The notes below the pieces were generated by a model. That model searched no databases. It had not been told where the DNA came from and worked only from the letters and a program-made list of their open reading frames with translations. From UBA8337 sp049889915 (GTDB lineage: Bacteria; Pseudomonadota; Alphaproteobacteria; RS24): a stretch of 10,109 bases of DNA. The stretch lies in contig JBMHCM010000126.1 in assembly GCA_049889915.1 (NCBI GenBank), positions 1 to 10,109 on the forward strand. Reading direction: 5' to 3'. The translations under genes were made by a program, and so were the position numbers. The stretch's first letter is position 1. Each line of letters opens with the position of its first letter. Shown here one piece after another: positions 6,776 to 10,109 of the stretch.

Positions 6776-8395
6776 CTAGGCGCCGTGCTCGGCGCGGATC
6801 ATATCAGCGGCTTTTTCGCCAATCATAATGCTGGGGGCGTTGGTGTTACCGGAGGAGATAACCGGCATGATGGAGGCATCGGCAACGCGCAAGCCCTTCA
6901 GCCCAATCAGCTTCAATTCAGGGTCAACCACGGCCATATCATCGGTACCCATTTTGCAGGTGCCGACCGGATGGTAGACGGTGGCGAAGCTTTTTCGCAG
7001 ATAGGCCTCAATCGCTTCATCACCGGTGACATCAGCACCCGGTTCGACTTCCTGCGCCACCAAATCAGCCGCCACCGGTTGGCCGACAATCGACCGCACA
7101 CGCGCAATGCCATGCGAAATGGCGGTGACGTCGCGCGGGTCGGATAGGTAATTGGTATTCACCTCCGGCCGCTGCATCGGGTCATCATTTTGAATAAGCA
7201 CCGTGCCGCGAGAAAAAGGACGCGCTTGAATGGCTGAGACCGTCATGGTCGGGAAATTATCCAAAGCCAGATTGCCGTCTTCTTGCACGCTGGCCGAATA
7301 AGGCCGCATGGCCAGCTGAATATCATTGCGGTCGAGCGTTTCATCACTTTTGAAAAACCCGCAAAAATGTGCCGAGGTTGTGGTCAGCGCGCCCTTGCCG
7401 AACAGCAGCCATTTGACCAATTCAACCGCCATGCTGGGCAAATGCGACAGTTTCTGATTATAGCTATGGCGCGGATTTTTAAGCTGATACTTCACGTGGC
7501 CGAAAATATGGTCTTGCAGGTTTTGCCCAACACCAGGCAGGTGGTGTTGCGGCGCTACGCCGACCGATTGCAAATGCGCCTTATCGCCAATGCCTGAATG
7601 CTGCAAAATTGCCGGACTGCCCACCGCCCCGGCGGACAAGATGATTTCTTTGGCAGCTTTATACTCGGCCACGTCGCCGTCAGCGTCTCGCACAATAACG
7701 CCGCTGACCGTGCCGCTTTCAACAATCAAGCGCTGCACACGTTGACCGGTTTTCACCGTCACATTTTTACGCTTGCGGGCCGGGGTTAAAAACGCCGTCG
7801 CGGTTGATTGCCGCCGCCCTTTATGAATGGTGCCGAGCAAATAGCCGACGCCGGTTTGGTCGCCGTCATTGACATCCTCATTAAATGGCAGGCCGTCCTC
7901 TTGCGCCGCCTGCATCACTGCATAAGACGCCGGATTGAGATTTTTAATCCAGCTGACGCGCAGCTTGCCGTCACGGCCATGCGCGCCCTCTGTGCCACCC
8001 TTTGGCAAGTTTTCTGACTTTTTGAAGTAAGGCAGCACATCGTCCCAGCTCCAGCCGGTGCACCCCAATGCGGCCCAGCCGTCATAATCTTCGCGCTGGC
8101 CGCGAATATACAACATGCCGTTAATCGACGATCCGCCGCCGACAACTTTGCCTTGGCTCAAAATAATGGAACGCCCGGCCGTCGAATTGGTCGCTGTTGT
8201 CATATCCAACCAAGCCACGCCCTTATCGCCAATCAGCCGCGATATACCGAGGGGGATTTTATGCCACGGGTTTTTGTCTTCCCCTCCGGCTTCCAGAACC
8301 AACACGCTATGCGCACCGCTTTCGCTCAACCGATCAGCCAAAACACAACCGGCCGAACCGGCACCGATAATAATGAAATCAAACTGCGTTTGCAT
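6776..8395 (-). CDS. GMC-family FAD alcohol dehydrogenase/oxidase (choline-dehydrogenase-like)
   Basis: This 539-residue protein is a full-length glucose-methanol-choline oxidoreductase that oxidises an alcohol to an aldehyde or ketone using FAD. It begins with the ADP-binding motif I-I-I-G-A-G-S-A-G at 8-16 and the acidic strand end L-V-L-E-A-G at 32-37. GMC signature 1 is at about 82-106 (G-K-V-V-G-G-G-S-S-I-N-G-M), and signature 2 reads G-A-V-G-S-P-A-I-L-Q-H-S-G-I-G. The catalytic pair is H475 in H-P-V-G-T-C-K-M-G and N519 in G-N-T-N-A-P. No signal peptide is seen. The ATG at 8395 is chosen because the flavin motif starts 6 residues later and GGGAG lies 6 bases upstream; the same frame stays open to 8896, but that extension runs antisense into the aldehyde dehydrogenase and has no GMC similarity. 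It is the first gene of the seven-gene operon and diverges from the aldehyde dehydrogenase, which would take its product. The substrate is unknown. Confidence 0.93.
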   Translation of the reverse strand: MQTQFDFIIIGAGSAGCVLADRLSESGAHSVLVLEAGGEDKNPWHKIPLGISRLIGDKGVAWLDMTTATNSTAGRSIILSQGKVVGGGSSINGMLYIRGQREDYDGWAALGCTGWSWDDVLPYFKKSENLPKGGTEGAHGRDGKLRVSWIKNLNPASYAVMQAAQEDGLPFNEDVNDGDQTGVGYLLGTIHKGRRQSTATAFLTPARKRKNVTVKTGQRVQRLIVESGTVSGVIVRDADGDVAEYKAAKEIILSAGAVGSPAILQHSGIGDKAHLQSVGVAPQHHLPGVGQNLQDHIFGHVKYQLKNPRHSYNQKLSHLPSMAVELVKWLLFGKGALTTTSAHFCGFFKSDETLDRNDIQLAMRPYSASVQEDGNLALDNFPTMTVSAIQARPFSRGTVLIQNDDPMQRPEVNTNYLSDPRDVTAISHGIARVRSIVGQPVAADLVAQEVEPGADVTGDEAIEAYLRKSFATVYHPVGTCKMGTDDMAVVDPELKLIGLKGLRVADASIMPVISSGNTNAPSIMIGEKAADMIRAEHGA

Positions 8396-8433
8396 GGCTC
8401 TCTCCCTCGACCAAAAGGCTAGAGCAACACCAT

Positions 8434-8455
8434 GCGGCAAGCAATTTGTTGCAGC
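8434..8455. promoter_or_regulatory. Imperfect inverted repeat, possible operator
   Basis: A 22-base dyad centred between 8444 and 8445 reads GC-g-GCAA-gc-AATT-tg-TTGC-a-GC, with 8 of 11 base pairs matching. It lies 38 bases upstream of the GMC start, where a repressor could block the minus-strand promoter. No second copy was noticed in the window, so this is weaker than the dyad at 8470-8485. Confidence 0.35.
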
Positions 8456-8469
8456 CGGCAAGATGGCTT

Positions 8470-8485
8470 CATCACAAATGTAATG
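8470..8485. promoter_or_regulatory. Putative operator (copy 1) of the IclR-type regulator
   Basis: The plus strand reads CATCACAAATGTAATG, a 16-base imperfect palindrome of form CATnACAnnTGTnATG with 6 of 8 pairs matching. It sits almost exactly midway between the divergent starts, 74 bases from the GMC ATG and 72 bases from the aldehyde dehydrogenase ATG. Read on the minus strand it matches 14 of 16 bases of the dyad at 10025-10040 before the IclR gene. IclR-family proteins bind short palindromes as dimers or tetramers, so a shared operator is the simplest reading. Confidence 0.6.
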
Positions 8486-8557
8486 CCATGCGCCATTGCC
8501 CTTGTCGGACGGGTCGCTGATTTGCTTTGATATGGCAGCTAAATTAAGGAGAGCAGC

Positions 8558-10000
8558 ATGACTATCCGTCCGCAATACGGCCACTTCATCAACGCCACAT
8601 TTGTTGATCCGGCAAACGGCAAATATATGGAGTCCATCAATCCGGACGACCGATCCGTGGTGACCAAAATCGCCGCCGGTTCTGCCGAGGATGTCGAAAA
8701 GGCCGTCGCTGCTGCCAAAGCCGCCGGTCCGGCTTGGGCTGATATGCGGCCATTGGAGCGCGGTAAAATTGTCTCGCGCATTGGCCGTCTGCTGGAAGAA
8801 CGTATCGAAGAATTTGCCAATGCCGAGTCGGCTGAAATGGGCGTGCCGGGCATGGGCGCCTTCGGCACCATGGTCACGGCCTCGAATTATTTTCAATATT
8901 ATGGTGGCCTCGCCGCATCCTTACAGGGCGAGCATATTCCGGTAGGGCCGGAACAGCACAGCTATACCGTGCACGAGCCATATGGCGTTGTTGGCGTCAT
9001 TACGCCGTGGAACGCGCCGCTCAACCAAGCTTGCCGCGGCATTGCTCCGGCGCTGGCTGTCGGCAATACGGTGGTGCACAAGCCCAGCGAGTATACCTCA
9101 GCCACTGCGTTGATGTTTGCCGAGCTGGCCGTTGAAGCCGGCTTGCCAGAAGGCGTGCTGAATGTGGTGACCGGAGCCGGTGCGGAAGCCGGTGAAGCGC
9201 TGGTCAAGCATGAGGACGTTGCCAAAATTGCCTTTACCGGTTCGGTGCGGGCGGGTCGCGAAATCGGCAAAATCGCCGCTGACAAAATCATGCCGGTGAC
9301 GCTGGAATTGGGCGGCAAAAGCCCGGATATTATTTTTGAGGATGCTGATTTGGAAGCCGCCCTGCCCGGCGCGGTTTTCGCCTTTCTGGCCAATAGCGGG
9401 CAGATTTGCTTGGCCGGTACCCGCATTTTGGTGCAACGCTCAATCGTTGATAAATTCGCCGAAATGATGGCCGGTGCCGCTTCCAAAATGCCGGTCGGCA
9501 AAGACAAGCCCTTCCCGAGCCTCGGCCCGATTGCCAATGAGATGCAATTCAACAAGGTTCTCGACTATTTCAAAGTCGCTGAAGGCGAAGGTGCCAAGCT
9601 GGTTACAGGCGGCAAGCAAGCCGAAGGCGATGGTTTGGCAAACGGTTTTTATATCGAGCCGACCGTTTATGTCGATGTGAGCAATGATATGCGCATTGCC
9701 CGCGAAGAAATCTTCGGCCCGGTCGGCGTCATCATTCCGTTTGATACGGAAGAAGAAGCCATCGCTATCGCCAATGACACCAATTACGGCTTGGCGGCCG
9801 GTCTGTGGACCCGCGATGTATCACGGGCGCACCGCGTCGCCTCCAAGCTGCAAGCCGGTCAGATTTACGTCAATTACTACCTAGAGAGTGGCGTTGAACA
9901 CCCGTTGGGCGGCTATAAGCAGTCCGGCATTGGCCGCGAAAAAGGTGTGATGGCGCTGAAGCAATATACCCAGACCAAAAACATCATCATCAAGATCTAA
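8558..10000 (+). CDS. NAD-dependent aldehyde dehydrogenase
   Basis: This 480-residue protein is a complete aldehyde dehydrogenase that oxidises an aldehyde to its acid. The oxyanion residue N152 lies in T-P-W-N-A-P, K175-P-S-E178 binds the cofactor (the Glu favours NAD over NADP), F-T-G-S is at 226-229, the general base E250 is in L-E-L-G-G-K-S-P, the nucleophile C284 is in S-G-Q-I-C-L-A-G-T-R, and E384 is in E-E-I-F-G-P-V. No signal peptide is present, so it is cytoplasmic. The ATG at 8558 follows AAGGAG with 6 bases of spacing. Divergent placement next to the GMC alcohol dehydrogenase implies it takes that enzyme's aldehyde product and passes the acid to the CoA ligase; this is inference. 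The regulator gene begins 45 bases downstream, and no hairpin plus T-run terminator is visible between them. Confidence 0.94.
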   Translation: MTIRPQYGHFINATFVDPANGKYMESINPDDRSVVTKIAAGSAEDVEKAVAAAKAAGPAWADMRPLERGKIVSRIGRLLEERIEEFANAESAEMGVPGMGAFGTMVTASNYFQYYGGLAASLQGEHIPVGPEQHSYTVHEPYGVVGVITPWNAPLNQACRGIAPALAVGNTVVHKPSEYTSATALMFAELAVEAGLPEGVLNVVTGAGAEAGEALVKHEDVAKIAFTGSVRAGREIGKIAADKIMPVTLELGGKSPDIIFEDADLEAALPGAVFAFLANSGQICLAGTRILVQRSIVDKFAEMMAGAASKMPVGKDKPFPSLGPIANEMQFNKVLDYFKVAEGEGAKLVTGGKQAEGDGLANGFYIEPTVYVDVSNDMRIAREEIFGPVGVIIPFDTEEEAIAIANDTNYGLAAGLWTRDVSRAHRVASKLQAGQIYVNYYLESGVEHPLGGYKQSGIGREKGVMALKQYTQTKNIIIKI

Positions 10001-10011
10001 TGGCTGCGGGC

Positions 10012-10039
10012 TTGCCTCGCGTGCCATTACATATATGAT
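10012..10039 (+). promoter_or_regulatory. Putative sigma-70 promoter giving a leaderless regulator transcript
   Basis: TTGCCT at 10012-10017 (4 of 6 to TTGACA) and TATGAT at 10034-10039 (5 of 6 to TATAAT) are separated by 16 bases. Standard spacing puts the first transcribed base at about 10046, the A of the regulator's ATG. There is no Shine-Dalgarno sequence before that ATG, which fits a leaderless mRNA. Confidence 0.5.
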
Positions 10040-10040
10040 G
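10025..10040. promoter_or_regulatory. Putative operator (copy 2), overlapping the -10 of the IclR-type gene
   Basis: The plus strand reads CATTACATATATGATG, an imperfect palindrome with 6 of 8 pairs matching. It matches 14 of 16 bases of the minus-strand reading of 8470-8485, and the match continues outward at 5 of the 7 preceding bases. It covers the candidate -10 element, so protein bound here would block transcription; negative autoregulation of the regulator is inferred. Confidence 0.6.
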
Positions 10041-10045
10041 CGAGC

Positions 10046-10109
10046 ATGAGCCAGAGCATTAAATCAGCCGAGCGCGTGCTGAAGCTGTTTGAGCATTTCG
10101 CCGCCGAAC
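10046..10109 (+). CDS. IclR-family transcriptional regulator, N-terminal fragment (3' end outside window)
   Basis: Only the first 21 codons are present: M-S-Q-S-I-K-S-A-E-R-V-L-K-L-F-E-H-F-A-A-E, then one base before the edge. The I-K-S-A-E-R-V-L-K-L-F-E-x-F pattern is the usual first helix of the IclR winged helix-turn-helix domain. No in-frame ATG, GTG or TTG start lies between the aldehyde dehydrogenase stop and 10046, and there is no ribosome binding site. Family members bind an effector with a C-terminal domain and control nearby catabolic genes as repressors or activators. The assignment rests on a short stretch, so it is likely but not certain. Confidence 0.65.
   Translation, partial: MSQSIKSAERVLKLFEHFAAE

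Larger units (their letters stand above)
8396..8557. promoter_or_regulatory. Divergent promoter region between GMC operon and aldehyde dehydrogenase
   Basis: These 162 bases are the only sizeable non-coding stretch and must carry the promoters for both the minus-strand operon and the plus-strand aldehyde dehydrogenase. Weak sigma-70-like candidates exist, such as TTGTCG at 8502-8507 on plus and TTGCTT (8443-8438) with TAGCCT (8420-8415), 17 bases apart, on minus, but none is convincing, as expected if an activator is needed. Two imperfect palindromes lie inside and are listed separately. The plus-strand gene has AAGGAG at 8546-8551, 6 bases before its ATG. Confidence 0.7.

Noticed and set aside
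8482..8497. AATG...CATT inverted repeat partly overlapping the operator at 8470-8485
   Set aside because: Only 5 of 8 pairs match and there is no second copy; it is probably incidental.
8396..8896. In-frame N-terminal extension of the GMC frame by 167 residues
   Set aside because: It runs antisense through the aldehyde dehydrogenase start and the intergenic region, has no GMC similarity, and the flavin motif begins 6 residues after the ATG at 8395, which has its own ribosome binding site.
10001..10020. Possible terminator after the aldehyde dehydrogenase
   Set aside because: The GCGGG/CCTCGC pairing is bulged and weak and has no following T-run.

Overview
The window looks like a chromosomal piece of an alphaproteobacterium, judged from protein style (class B flavin monooxygenase, spinster-like MFS carrier, GMC oxidoreductase, MaoC pair), moderately high GC, and short or overlapping gene junctions with strong GGAGG-type ribosome binding sites. 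No RNA genes, mobile elements or CRISPR arrays are visible, and nearly all of the sequence is coding.

Layout. Positions 2-661 (+) hold the C-terminal part of a flavin-containing (Baeyer-Villiger-like) monooxygenase that runs off the left edge. It converges on a tightly packed seven-gene minus-strand operon, read right to left from 8395 to 668: GMC alcohol dehydrogenase/oxidase (8395-6776), two MaoC-type hydratases (6748-6236 and 6225-5764), an MFS carrier (5764-4496), an acyl-CoA synthetase (4499-2931), a small polytopic membrane protein (2907-2257), and a membrane-anchored cytochrome c / PQQ glucose-sorbosone dehydrogenase fusion (2221-668). Gaps between these genes are 35 bases or less, and two junctions overlap. 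A 162-base divergent intergenic region separates this operon from an NAD-type aldehyde dehydrogenase on the plus strand (8558-10000). The first 21 codons of an IclR-family regulator follow (10046 to the right edge).

How the genes fit together. The GMC enzyme (alcohol to aldehyde), aldehyde dehydrogenase (aldehyde to acid), CoA ligase (acid to acyl-CoA) and MaoC hydratases (enoyl-CoA hydration) form a plausible inducible catabolic route for an imported alcohol or aldehyde, with the MFS protein as its carrier. The cytochrome-PQQ enzyme may add a periplasmic oxidation step linked to respiration. The substrate cannot be named from the sequence. No acyl-CoA dehydrogenase or thiolase lies in the window.

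The most informative non-coding signal is a 16-base imperfect palindrome. It occurs midway between the divergent GMC and aldehyde dehydrogenase genes (8470-8485) and again, with 14 of 16 bases identical, over the putative promoter of the IclR gene (10025-10040). This suggests a shared operator through which the IclR protein controls both the pathway and itself. The IclR gene also appears to be leaderless.
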